Source of the DNA: Plazaster borealis
Taxonomy: Eukaryota > Echinodermata > Asteroidea > Forcipulatida > Labidiasteridae
Length of the DNA stretch: 64,000 nucleotides
NCBI GenBank assembly: GCA_021014325.1
Contig: CM037474.1
Location: 20,764,488-20,828,487, forward strand
Direction: 5' to 3'
Both the position numbers and the translations under genes were made by a program. Positions 35,206 to 46,581 of the stretch are shown here, piece by piece. The first letter of the stretch is position 1; every line of letters begins with the position of its first letter. Below the pieces are notes generated by a model. The model was not told the origin of the DNA, made no database searches, and was given only the letters and a program-made list of their open reading frames with translations.

Positions 35206-36781
35206 GGTATTGCTAGACCTCTCAAACTCACTGCTCCAAAATTTCCAGCTTCACTCAGCCTATTATAAACATACAGTTTACAAAAATAGTCGTTTAATAT
35301 TAGTTAAAGAATGGTAGGATGTGTAATAAATTAGAAGGTACATTGGTTACATGGCACTACTGTACTGCTGAAACCGATCATATTTTAACATTAAAACTCT
35401 GTGTGATGCCATCGCTCACTTGTTGAGTGTCAGTTTTGAAAAACAAGTCAGTACTCCGCCAATTTGTTTTTAATCTAAAATATTCCAAGTTCCACAACTA
35501 CACCTAGCCAATTCAGCATGCCAATTATTCTGTTACCATATGGTGTTTTTTTTATTCAAACCAAAAAATCCATCAATGACCAGCTCTCCCGGAATTCCCA
35601 TAGGAATTGTACAGCAGTTACTTCACTTTGGGGTTAACTGCGTAAAATGAAGCATATGGTTTCCAGATGGCTTTTTCTGTATGCTTGTACAATGGCTGTA
35701 AGCAGTGACCTGGTTGTTTATTTTGATGAATTGAGTGAGGTGGTGTTACAAGGATAAGTCGGACCATGGAGCTCCATGTATTACACGCTATTATAAAACT
35801 GACTGTTGAAAAAAGTCATATTATAGTGTAAGCGTGTGCGTATTTGTATATGGTTTCAAGTAAAGTTGTATAAAGTCTACAAAGAGACAAATGTGGGGTC
35901 ATCTAAAAATAATTTTTGCTTGAATTTGTTTTATTTCGTCAGAAGGGTATATATCTATTGCTTTGGGCGATTTAAAGGTGATTGGGTTCTCCACAAAAAT
36001 GTATTACACGCTATCAAACGGTTACTCAAAAAGTGAGCGATTCTGTCCGAGTGTGAATTCGTTTTGATGGTGTCACGCAGGGTGGTTTAAAACTTAAGAT
36101 ACAAAATTGCTGCTACTTTGAAAATGTTCGGCCAACAATTTGAAAAGTGGTGCAGAAGATCCCGTAAACCTATGTTTGATCATCCAAATGAAGATTCTTT
36201 TACTTCCTTAACCTCTCTTTTTGTGTAATATTATTATGCGAAACGGGCTGCTATTTTTAGAACAAAATATGGTGGCCATTTTGAATCTCGGAGACTTCTA
36301 AATTTGACACTTTAGACAATATTTGTTTACCATTAGACCCCTCAAAAATATTTAAGAGGCATATGGCAGCCATTTGCAATATCTGGCCACCATGCTAGAA
36401 ACGGCACACCTGAAAATCTGGGTCACCTAAAATGTTTGTACTCGGCTGTTAGAGATCCTTTCAAATGTACCCTCAAAAGTAGAATTCTAGATTTCTTACT
36501 TAACAAGTTACTGTTCAGTATTATGCGAAATGGTCACCATTAATTTCAAGTATGGCAGTCATTTTGAAAATTGGTGTCCTTAAAGTCTGACCCTTTAATT
36601 TCAAAATTGTTTCTTTTGTCTCTTTTGTCTCTATTTAGAGACACCAACTTGAAGATTATAGAACTCTTACTTCCCGAGCTATACGTTTTATAATGCTAAA
36701 TGGCCACTATTTTTAACAAATGAGTGTACCATTTTGTAATGTTTTAATGTAGGACTTGCTCAGGTGTATTGTTCTTTTTGG

Positions 36782-36820
36782 TGACGTCACGTAGACCGCG
36801 CTGGGCGCCGCCATGTTGGC
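36782..36820 (-). promoter_or_regulatory. CRE-like and YY1-like sites upstream of CPT2-like copy 3
   Basis: TGACGTCA at 36782-36789 and GCCGCCATGTTGGC nearby, in a locally GC-rich patch about 1.58 kb upstream of the start codon, the same distance as the site in copy 2. Promoter role is inferred. Confidence 0.3.
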
Positions 36821-37855
36821 TCGACAATTACATGACACGCATGTTACAGTAGGGGTGCGTTTTCGCGGTCGTAACCAATATCTGTTTCGGTTGACTTGGC
36901 CATAGGTAAATCACTGGTCAGTGACCAAAACAGTTATTGGTTACAGCTGCGAAAACGCACCCCTGTTTTTAGCTCAGAAATAAACCAGGATAGTATAATA
37001 CTCTGAGTACGGAAGTCTATATACATATTTGAAAATTGAAGACCTATTAAATGTTTGATACTTTCGAAGATACTTTTTGAGCTCTTAGACCCTGCATAAT
37101 AGGGGGCCTACATGAAAAATTGTTTGTACATAGCTGATTGACATTAGAATGTCGGGATCCAGTCAATAATTCGTTTTTAGTTTTCAATTACTGACCATCA
37201 ATGGCACCCCCCCCCCCTTTTGAGAACCAAAACTCTTTAGAACATTGTAAAATGAGATTGTTTCGTTAGCTATCCGACCCACCTTTAAACAAGACACTTC
37301 CAGTTCACTGTCTGACCAAACCCTTAACTTCTGAAGTTCATCAGCCATTTACAGTTGTGGTACTGTTCAACGCACTGTAGGCACCAACATGCACCAACAC
37401 CCGTTTCCGATCGGATCATTGAGCATGGCCTTGTGAATTGCAAAGCTGTCTTTATTTTGTGCACGCACACTGAACTACCCTTCATGGCAGTTATGGGTAC
37501 CGGTACTTCCATTGTTAAAATATTATTCCCTATTCTGTTTCTGAAGAAATCCTCTGTGGTCCGGGTAGGCCTATGGAGGAAGGATGGTATACGCCTAGCA
37601 TGGTTGAAAAGGTACCGCTCAACTCGGTCCGAAGCCAACTCGGTCCTAGTCAATTCGGACCGACTTCACCCATATTACATCCACATACACTTCCAACCTA
37701 CATGAGATTACACTTTCCACCTGAGTGATTGTTCACAGTTCAGAGAACATGGGCAAATATTAAATAATTTAGGGTTGGGAAAAATGCACTAAAGAGTGGG
37801 ACCTATTTTGTAGGTATCTTTGTTCGGGTACCCAGTCAGAAGCTATTCAACTTGT

Positions 37856-38215
37856 AACTGCCGTATTATAGCCAGGGATCACACCCAAGTTTTTGATACA
37901 AGGGAAGCGGCAGGAGAGGCCCCATATGCGACTTTTTTTTTTCAAATACAGATATTCTGTAAAGTTCTCGGACCCCCATGCCGTATTAAAGGCATTGCGT
38001 TCGCTCGTTCGTCTCGTAAAATGCCCTACGCTGCAAACATCCTGCTGTTTCTACGAAAACGCCAAGCATTTTACTAGCCGACCCCGATCCCCCTAAAAAA
38101 AATACAAATAATCTTTGTGTACCACGGTATTAGATAGTGAAGTTTTATTGTTTCTCTTCTCAGGATGTGTCAGCTTAAAATCGATGTTTGATGTTTCAGG
38201 TCGCAAGGAATTAAT
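37856..38215. other. Junction between the right arm and pseudogene copy 4
   Basis: No gene seen. About 37815-37890 recurs inverted at 60560-60655 (AACTTGGGTGTGATCCCTGG type sequence), so the arm boundary lies next to a dispersed repeat. Confidence 0.5.
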
Positions 38216-38223
38216 TTTGTCGA

Positions 38224-39323
38224 ATATAATCACACACATGTAACCGATCAGCTGAATGTACGGTGTATGGACTACAAAACATTATGGCTCTACCTTCCTG
38301 AAAGAGTGTAGACTCAGCCCAGATGCTGTAGCACAACTGGCCATGCAGGTGTGTCACCATCAATCCTTCAGTTCTGTCAGTTATTTTAGAATGGGTGTTC
38401 CACCGGAAGGTCAAATCTCAAGTGTAGGTGCTGATAAACGGGTGCGATTGAGGAACACTTTCTTCTTTTTTTGTGAATGTACAGCCATCTACAAACATGG
38501 CCGGACAGAAACGATCCGATCTGCAACGTCTTTGACAAAACCTGAGGCATTCAATGGAAGCACTTCAGTCAGTCCAGCTGAGAAAGTCAGTCTATACTTC
38601 ATGCATGCTCTGATAAACATAGACAGCTTTCAGCACAGGCGAGGGCTGGTATGTCTAACCCTAATTTGTTTGTTCACTGTATTCTGAAGGATAACTCTAC
38701 TTCTATTTTCAATGGGACTATGACTACTTGTTTGCCTCATTCTGATGATGCTGAATTAGATGCAAAGGAGATAATTAGCAAGGGGATGACACCTTGAAGG
38801 GTACATCGTGGTGAAGCATCAAATAATTATTCAAGACATGGGGCTCAGACTGTTTTGAAGAAAACCCTTTTCAAAAATTCCAGTGAGAACAATGATGTGG
38901 TTGTTGTTTTGGGGTGGGTTTTTTTTTGTTCATGAAATCTTGAGATCTTAAAAAAATACTTATGTACATCCCAGTCTGACAGGTCAAGGTTGGGATCGTC
39001 TTCTCTTTGCGTTGCGAGTCTTAGCAATGAAGTCAGGAAAGTTCATCCCTAGATTGTTCCAGGACTCTGCCTATACGCAAAGATAAACACAAACACGATG
39101 TTAACAAGCACTATATTTAGGGACGTCTGCGGCTATTAATTATTCAGCATTTACTCCTGTGTCACCTAATGGACTATAGGGATCATATACAGCATTGGAC
39201 ATGATGGCGTTCAATGGATCGGTACAAGCTACAAGACATCACCAAGTTTGTCAGACTTTGTAGAATGTTTCCAACAAGCATCTGACAAGATTCATGAAGT
39301 CTTGAAAAAAACAATCAACTCAT
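38224..39323 (+). pseudogene. CPT2: CPT2 copy 4, remnant of exons 11-13
   Basis: Exon 11 remnant about 38224-38348, exon 12 remnant about 38481-38648, exon 13 remnant 38983 to about 39323. Exon 11 lost its start and has a one-base gain (CTACAAAACATTATGG), so the frame shifts before the SPDAVAQL segment. Exon 12 lacks its first third and several internal codons but keeps KHGRTETIR. Exon 13 reads WDRLLFAL (His lost) and meets a stop after SAYTQR; the normal stop is mutated. Intron 11 is cut to about 130 bp. The coding part is copy 1-like, whereas the 3' flank (CGTGGCACTTGAATGG) is copy 2-like. No functional product expected. Confidence 0.88.
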
Positions 39324-40687
39324 GTTTTGAAAGTCTCCCATATTGTGGTACACAAACAACAGATTGCTCCTCATGAATGTTGTGGTAGAGTTTCGTGGCA
39401 CTTGAATGGAAATATCAGTCCTACAAACTTGCACAATCAATTAAACAATCTTAAAGTAACAAAGTACATTGAAAGAAGCAAGTATTTATAATATTATTGT
39501 CGTAATGCAAAAGTTAAATGCCGTTTACTCTGTACAGGTAAAAATCTCCAGATCTCACACAACAATTTATTTCAGTTGTTTTTATTGCAAAAGAAAAGAA
39601 ATCTACCCCAACTAACAAGAGAATCTAAAAATACTGAAACCATTAAAATAAGCTCATAATATCCTGTGGCAATGTTTGAATGATTAAAGGGACACGTTGC
39701 CTTGGATCGGGCGAGTTGGTCTATAAAAAGCATTTGTAACCGTTTGTTATAAAATGCATATGGTCAGAAAGACGTTTTAAGATGTTTATTTTATCATTTT
39801 GGTTTTTGCCTTTGATTTCAAATGGCTTAAAACTCCAAGAGAGTCAAAGTAACACAAAAAACCCAGTAACGATGTCTTAATGTTAAACTTAGTTTAGACA
39901 TGAAGTATTTCTCGTATTAAGTAATTGTTTTTAGAATTCCAATAAATGCTCAGTGTGTATGGCAAATTAATGTTACATGTACTTATACGCAAAAGTTATC
40001 TCATATAAATAATACATAACACATGGTATGTACAAATGAAGTGAGGAATGAATTGCTACACATAGTGTTAGCCAGAGGGGTGTCTGCGTGACTTTTGGAC
40101 ACCCTGTTTTAAATTTGGACACCATGTTTTATCGGTCATTACATGTAAATGTACTGTAAATGAACAATTTGGACACCCAGTTTTTAAATTTCCAGCAATT
40201 GTTGACACGCTTTTACCAAACCCTGGCTAAAACCTTGTCTAGATAGTAGCAAGCTATATAAACAATGTATTTGTTTATGTATCTCAGTGGTTTCAATAGC
40301 TTTAGTAGATTTATAATAGGTTTTGGAGTGCAAATAGTTACTTTTCTTGTTTCATTTACTTGATAATATTATGTACTGGTATTTGTAGTTTTTATGTGAG
40401 CTGGGATCCATGGGAGATCAGTGAGTTTTTCTTACTGAATGGATTACCCACTGCAGGATTACAAATAAATAAATACATGTACTGGTTTTCTTCCATTGAT
40501 TTTTTGCTCTTCTGATACAATTTTCTTGTTCAATTTAAATTCTACAATTTGTTCAGCGCGTTTGGGTATGTGTAACAAGCTCTACAAAATGCACTATTAT
40601 TTATATCATGTAAACTTTTTCTAAATAGTTTGCAGTAATTACATACAGTTGACCTAACTTATTTGCAGAAAAGTGCTAACATTTTAA

Positions 40688-41061
40688 AGGGAAGGTATAC
40701 GTTTGGTAATCACTCTTAAAATTAATGGCAATAAAAACCTACTTGGTTAGAAGTACAGCAGCTTTCGATAGTATAAAGCATTTATAGAATCATTTTACTT
40801 CGAAGTAATGTGGTTATGGTAAAAGATAAAAGTTTTTATCCCCCAAAATTTGAATCTGAAGAACATTTCTCAGATTGTGTATTCCAATTACGGATTATTC
40901 TTCCTGCGTGGGGACATATTACCGCTCCGAATTTTCGGCGATATCTCAAAAACGCGACCACCTTTTGAAATGAAATTTTCACAGGTTAGTTTTATTGTAT
41001 ATCTATATATATAGGATTAAAACAATCGAACGGTTCCAAAAACCAAAGGTATACTTTCCCT
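40688..41061. mobile_element. MITE family A
   Basis: 374 bp between TTAA copies. Termini AGGGAAGGTATACGTTTGG and AAAGGTATACTTTCCCT are inverted repeats, and the interior contains TTTTTATCCCCCAAAATTTG. Confidence 0.9.
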
Positions 41062-41491
41062 TTAAAATGCAACAATACATATCTGTAACTTTGCAGAAGT
41101 TTAAAGCCGTTGAAATAAGCAAACTAAAGCACAAGATTTGTACAGAAAGATGCTCAACAGTAAGCAGTGCTATACAATTGGCCACCCTGATACGTGTCAA
41201 TGTTCTGTCTGCCCGTCTGAAGCCCCATACCAACAGCACACATTTCAAAATACTTTATGGTCCGTTAGCCGTGGTTTCTTAAACGGCCCACAACTCAAAT
41301 GGGATGATCTGTGCAGGTTGCTCTGACTTAAAAAACACAAAGCCTACATTATTTCAGGTTTGTACGTTAATGAGTCTGAAAGACAAAGAAAACTGTCTCT
41401 GGAAAGACCAACATAAAGACAAGTTAAACAAAAAAAAATACAGGAGTTCTATTCATTGTGGTATACGCTGCTAACACATATGATTCGAACT

Positions 41492-41565
41492 GCCTCTAGT
41501 GGTAAGACATCTTCTCTAGCAATGCAAAGGTCGTAGGTTCGAATCCCACCCGAGTGATTTGACTG
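41492..41565 (+). repeat. tRNA-like SINE fragment, head type B
   Basis: CTCTAGTGGTAAGACATCTT and GGTTCGAATCCCACC resemble A and B boxes. Relatives are at 47935-48000 and 52640-52735. No clean cloverleaf, so not called a tRNA gene. Confidence 0.55.
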
Positions 41566-41829
41566 TGGATTTTCGAGTACTGAGTATACACTGCTTAATA
41601 CACATCAGTGTAAGGGTAAAAACAAATTATATAGTTGTATTCATACTGATGAAAATATTGCCACTTCAAGTTCCTGGTTGGGAAACTAATTGGGCAAGAT
41701 GATCTACATGTAAATATCATGTTTACATTATTATATATTTCTGGTAATGAAACCAAGGATGCCTCAATAAGTGAACTTAATAACTGTAGCTTGCAAGCCT
41801 GAGGAAACAAAGCAATTACTATAAAATAT

Positions 41830-41935
41830 CTTGCTCGATGACACAAGTGCCACGACCAGGACTTGAACCCACACTTAGCTGATAAGAAACACCAGAGCTT
41901 TGAGTCCGGTGCTCTTAACTCCTCGGCCATGCCAA
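41830..41935 (-). repeat. tRNA-Leu-like SINE head fragment
   Basis: On the minus strand: GGCCGAGGAGTTAAGAGCAC, GGACTCAAAGC and GGGTTCAAGTCC; same head as the SINEs at 17958 and 49150. Confidence 0.7.
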
Positions 41936-42179
41936 TCTAAACGTAGATGTTGATGAGAACAATTAAACAGGTAGTTTATTTATTTTCTTAAATATGCATG
42001 CACTATGTGTATATGGACAAAGTACTATTTTGGTATAAAATGAGTATAAAGGCAAGAACATAGAACTTCATGAACAGTAAGCCTATTGAACACTAGACAT
42101 GTCCTAACGACTGTTTACAATGTACACAAATACGGTATACCCCAAACCCGTTAACATACAACTTACTAGTTACTTTTAA

Positions 42180-42555
42180 AGGCATCGTACACGTTTGGTG
42201 ATGACTCTGATAATTAATGGCAATAAAAACCTACTTAGTAAGAAGTACAGCAACTTTGGATAGTAAAATGCATTTTAGAAACTTTTCACTTCGAAGTACT
42301 GCGGTTATGGAAAAAGATATCACTTTTTATCTCAAAAATTTGTATCTGGGTAGCTTTACTGCAGTAACGTTTCTCAGATTTTGCATTCCAATTGCAGATT
42401 ATTCTTCCCGCGTGGACATAACCACTCCAGATTTTCGGGAATATCTCACAAACACTACCATCTTTTGAAATGAAATTTTCACAGGTTAGTTTTATGGTAT
42501 CTATGTAGGATTGAAACAAACAGTGGGTTCCATTTACCAAACGTATACAATCCCT
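42180..42555. mobile_element. MITE family A
   Basis: 376 bp between TTAA copies. Left terminus AGGCATCGTACACGTTTGG is nearly that of family B, right terminus CCAAACGTATACAATCCCT. The interior is family A. Confidence 0.9.
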
Positions 42556-42777
42556 TTAACATACAACTTTACTAGTTACTTTAAATAAAACAAATGATGT
42601 GTGCTCCTCAGAGACATTTGGCTGCCATTAATCTGAACAACAGGTTTGAAAGGCAAGTGATTATTTATTGTTTCCTATTCATCAATGTCAACATTATTCA
42701 AAATAGTACATAGAGTGCTGAGGATGTGAAAGATTACATTTAAAAAGTTGATTTTGAACATATGCAAAGGCAAATTA

Positions 42778-43713
42778 AAGGTAGGGTCATAGATTGGTTT
42801 TTGTCAACGTAGTGCTGATTTATAGGCAAAACTATAAAGAAAAATCCAATAATAAACAGCAAAAAGCTGTGAAAACAGCAAAAAGCTATCACAGTATTAT
42901 CACATCCATCCATCCATGTTCAGCGAGGAGAAAGCGGGTACCAACCCCATCTCTGGCCGCAGCATTCACGAATGGACACCAACCCTCAGAAATCTGGGAA
43001 GGGTTTTCATGCATGAATCCTTTTTCAGAATCAAATGTTTTCGTGTGAAATATTATCCAAACCATATCACTTCAAAGGGAATCCTTTTTCAAAATAGTTC
43101 ATACTATCAACAGCTGCAGTGCTTCTCACCAAGTAAGTTTTATGGTTATAGACCAATCCGACGCGCACCGGGCGCGCAAGTGTTGAGCACCGCGCGCCAC
43201 TGCTGCGGTGTACATGTGCCTAGTTTTGTGCACAAAGACATGAGGAAATCATGTTCCTTTTCACTCTTTATGGAAATTAAATGGTTTCCTCAACGACTTA
43301 CACGATTTCCTTTCCAGGACATCATGATATACTAATGTAGATCACTGAACACAGATATTTGCAACTAAATAGAAACCGAATCATCTTGAAAACGGTGCTT
43401 GTCTTAGGTGAGTTAGGGGAAAAAGACGCGGAAACTGCATAAATAGTTGACACCGGCAGAGTATTTTGTCAGAATTTCAGTATTTTACTCTGTGCTTAAT
43501 TTTAAAAAATTATCAAGAATGTAGTAAATCGTCATATCATGCAGCCATGTCAGAGAAATTTCATAGATTGTCGAGGAAGACATTAAATTTCCATAAAAAG
43601 TGAAAAGGGAAACGATTTTCTCGTGTCTTTGTGCACAAAATTAGGCACAAGTACACCGCAGCACTTGCGCGCCTGGATTGGTGTATTCATTTACCAATCT
43701 ATGGCCCTACCTC
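42778..43713. mobile_element. TIR/foldback element of about 0.93 kb
   Basis: AGGTAGGGTCATAGATTGG at the left and CCAATCTATGGCCCTACCT at the right are inverted repeats. A second inner inverted pair (43150-43290 with 43560-43700) includes GTGCACAAAGACA. A partial MITE-like piece lies at 43040-43140. Confidence 0.65.
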
Positions 43714-44003
43714 TAAGTGAAGTGATATAAAAAAGTACTTCAGTGGAGATTAGGAATTACATACATTTATTGCAAAGAAGTACTCAATGGACTCCCTTGA
43801 AAATGTTGACAACTCTAGACCCCTTGGTATATTTCAGGAATCAGACTTTATTCCATTTGGGTTTGACTGTTCTTGTGGCAAGCAACAAATTATTTGAATG
43901 TAAATATGAACTGTTCCGGAGTGCATAATTCCGTTAGCAACATCTTGCACAGAAAGCATTAGTACAGAACAGCCTGTTTTCTTTCTTGCCTGGTTTTCTT
44001 TCT

Positions 44004-46163
44004 TCAAGACCGCGCCTGCTCCTCTAATCCCAGCTGGAAGAGGAAGATCCCCATGGGCGTTCTCTTGAGTCCCAGTGATTCAAGCTTCTTGCTCATTTTG
44101 TTCTTAACGTTGCGCATTCTCATGGAGGCATGGATAAAGATAACTGCACATAAATGAAAACATGAAGACAAATTTATTATTACACTTTATGTGTGTTATG
44201 AGGTAAGGTGCTGACAAGCTCAAGGGTTATAAAGCATTTGGTGTTTGTGAATATGTTTATTGTAAATCAGAGCAATGAAAACAAAAACAACTGCTAACGT
44301 GTATTTAGTACCACACTATTGCAAAAAAGCAAAAATAAGAGAAATTTATGAACACAATTTTATACTAAAAAGTCTGAAGGTTTTTTGGTTTTCTTTTTAT
44401 TAGGAGGCATTAGGATTTATTTATTTACTTATTTTCAATTCAGACAGTTTTTTAGGAGGTGTAATAAAAAACACATGTATAACATTTGAGTTTATCTTTT
44501 AAAGAAACTGTGTATAAACATCAGGGCTTGAATTTGGGGAGAAAATCCACAGGACCACAGGGCTTACAGCTCATAATTTTACTGGACCAGAAATTATTTT
44601 TACAAGACCAGAATCAAAATGAGAAACCCTTTCTGCACAGTTTAACACATAAACTGTTTTTATTTGAAAAAGCCCTAAGAGAAGATTGAACTCATTGTTT
44701 TATGGGTAACTATTCTTCCATAACTCAACAGAATTAAAAGATAAATTGTCAGACTCAAAGTCTGAAAAACACAAGACCATCAGACTTGTCTGGTCTTGAG
44801 TTTACTGACGCTAAAGTCACTGGCCTCAGACCTGAATATATGGTTTCTTCAGACACAATATAATTACTCACTTGCCATTGGAAGTGTAACACCCCATATG
44901 AACACCAACAAACCACCAAACACCTTCAATAAGAGAAAGCAGAAGAGCAGGACGAGCAGGAAACAGATAAAAGGATGACTCCTCTTGAATCGTTGCATCT
45001 CAGAGCGGTTATTTGTGGTGTAGATGAAGACAGCAAAGATGACTACCATGGTCAAGATGCCAACTAACATCGCCCTGGGATTCATCGTCCTAAGGATTAA
45101 AGGACAAATGTATTATAAGACTGAGTTTTGTCAGGACAAATAAATAGTGACTAAGTTAGCTACATTTTCAAGGGTTGGATGCGATTGCTAATTGGAACCC
45201 ACTGTTTGTTTCAATCCAATTGTTGTAGATATATACCAGAAAACTAACCTGTGAAAATTTCATTTCAAAAGGTGGTAGCATTTTTGAGATATTGCCGAAA
45301 ATCTGGAGCGGTTTGTCCATGCAGGAAGAATAATCTGCAATTGGAATAAACAATCTGAGAAGCGTTACTGCAGTAACGCTTCTCAGATTCAAATTTTGGG
45401 GGATAAAAAGTGATATCTTTTTCCATAACTGCAGAAATTCGAAGTGAAAAGTTTCTCAAAATGCATTATACTATCTAAAGCTGCTGTACTTCTTACAAAG
45501 TAAGTTTTTATTGCCATTAATTTTCAGAGTGATTACCAAACGTATACAGACCCTTTAAGATAATTGGTAGTTATACAAACAAATTTAAATTTATACACAT
45601 AACTTTTAATCTGAAAGTTCATTGGTCATTCACCAAATAGCAATACAATAAGCAACAAACATTAGGATCATTTTTTTAAAGGTAAAACTAAAGCCAGAAA
45701 GGGTTTACAGACAATAAAATTTAATACAAAAATACAAATTTGGCCTGATGATGGTTTACATGAACACAGTCTACCAACTTGGTCGTCATTATTTAACTTA
45801 TTAAAGGGACTTTAAAATGCACTGAGTGCTGGTGGTAAAGGAAATAAAGAACTGGGTGTCGCCCCCCCGGTCCCAGCCCCTTCGTCGCTGCTGCGCTGCG
45901 TCAATCATAAATTTGAGTTTGACAGGCGTAATTAAATTGCAACATCACTGACTAGTCAGTCAATTCAGTGAGAGCTATACTCACCCGACAATAAGAAATG
46001 CCAGCACAGCTGTCAATGTATAGTTGCATTGGTAGTACAGGAGGTTGTCTATCACACGGTTGGTCCATCTTGTTAAATTATTAAAGGCAGGGGTAGAGAA
46101 CCTGGCCGATTCCAAGAGAAAATCATTCAACGATCGCAGGGGAGGGACTTCCACATCGTCCAT
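44004..46163 (-). CDS. ARL6IP5: ARL6IP5 / PRA1 family protein 3 (complete)
   Basis: Small ER and Golgi membrane protein of the PRA1 family; vertebrate ARL6IP5 (JWA, PRAF3) affects glutamate transporter trafficking. Minus-strand exons 46163-45985, 45089-44872 and 44143-44004 total 537 bases (178 aa; human about 188). The N-terminus MDDVEVPPLRSLNDFLL and RWTNRVIDNLLYYQCNY match the family. Two hydrophobic blocks follow: VLAFLIVG through the start of exon 2 (MLVGILTMVVIFAVFIY), and FLLVLLFCFLLLKVFGG with VFIWGVTLPM. The C-terminal FIHASMRMRNVKNKMSKK and GLKRTPMGIFL are the family signature. The protein lacks the longer vertebrate C-terminal tail. It shares a 418-bp upstream region with divergently transcribed ALG9. 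Confidence 0.94.
45171..45554. mobile_element. MITE family A, intron 1 of ARL6IP5
   Basis: Right terminus CCAAACGTATACAGACCCT followed by TTAA; left terminus decayed (AGGGTTGGATGCGATTGC) after TTCA. Interior typical, with an internal palindrome GAGAAGCGTTACTGCAGTAA. Confidence 0.85.
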
Positions 46164-46581
46164 TTTGTGCAGTTGTGTCAGTTTAGCATGGTGCCCTTTC
46201 GCTTAATAGATTGTTTTGCAACTATGGCGGAGACTGGGTGTAGACCACATAGTTGGTGTTGATTTGTGGTTTAAAGTTGTGCAAGTCGCTGTATTATTTG
46301 GTTGTGTCAAATTGTGATGACTGGGGAATAAACTTTGAATAACATTAATTGAATAAATTATACAATTTTGCATAATTTTGTAGTGAAACAAAATTAATTG
46401 GTCTCCAAATTACCCATGAGGATTGGTAAATGACAACATCCAAGTTTGTTTTAACAGCGAGCGCCCTCAAGTGGCAAGTTATAAATTCTATTCTGTTCAG
46501 TGAATGAAAAAGAGAACTCGAACCGATCAATGTCTTGGTGGTTTCTGAGCGAAAGTTAAGCATTTTTAAATGCTTATAAAC
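46164..46581. promoter_or_regulatory. Bidirectional ARL6IP5/ALG9 promoter region
   Basis: 418 bp between the two divergent start codons (46163 minus, 46582 plus). No TATA box at a convincing distance was found by eye. 5' untranslated regions must lie inside this span or be spliced from it. Inferred from gene positions only. Confidence 0.55.

Larger units (their letters stand above)
25368..37855 (-). repeat. Right arm of the large CPT2 inverted repeat
   Basis: Inverse counterpart of 8785-21731, continuous through the upstream region to the stretch reading GGTACCCAGTCAGAAGC near 37830. Copy-specific insertions include 28487-28719, 29046-29413, 31415-32060, 32860-33225 and about 37560-37790. 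Confidence 0.85.
39324..44003. other. Intergenic, between CPT2 copy 4 and ARL6IP5
   Basis: No gene seen. It holds a TTAA-flanked repeat end at 39685 (AGGGACACGTTGCCTTGG), two full family A MITEs, tRNA-like repeats at 41492 and 41830, and a 0.93-kb TIR element at 42778. Confidence 0.65.
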
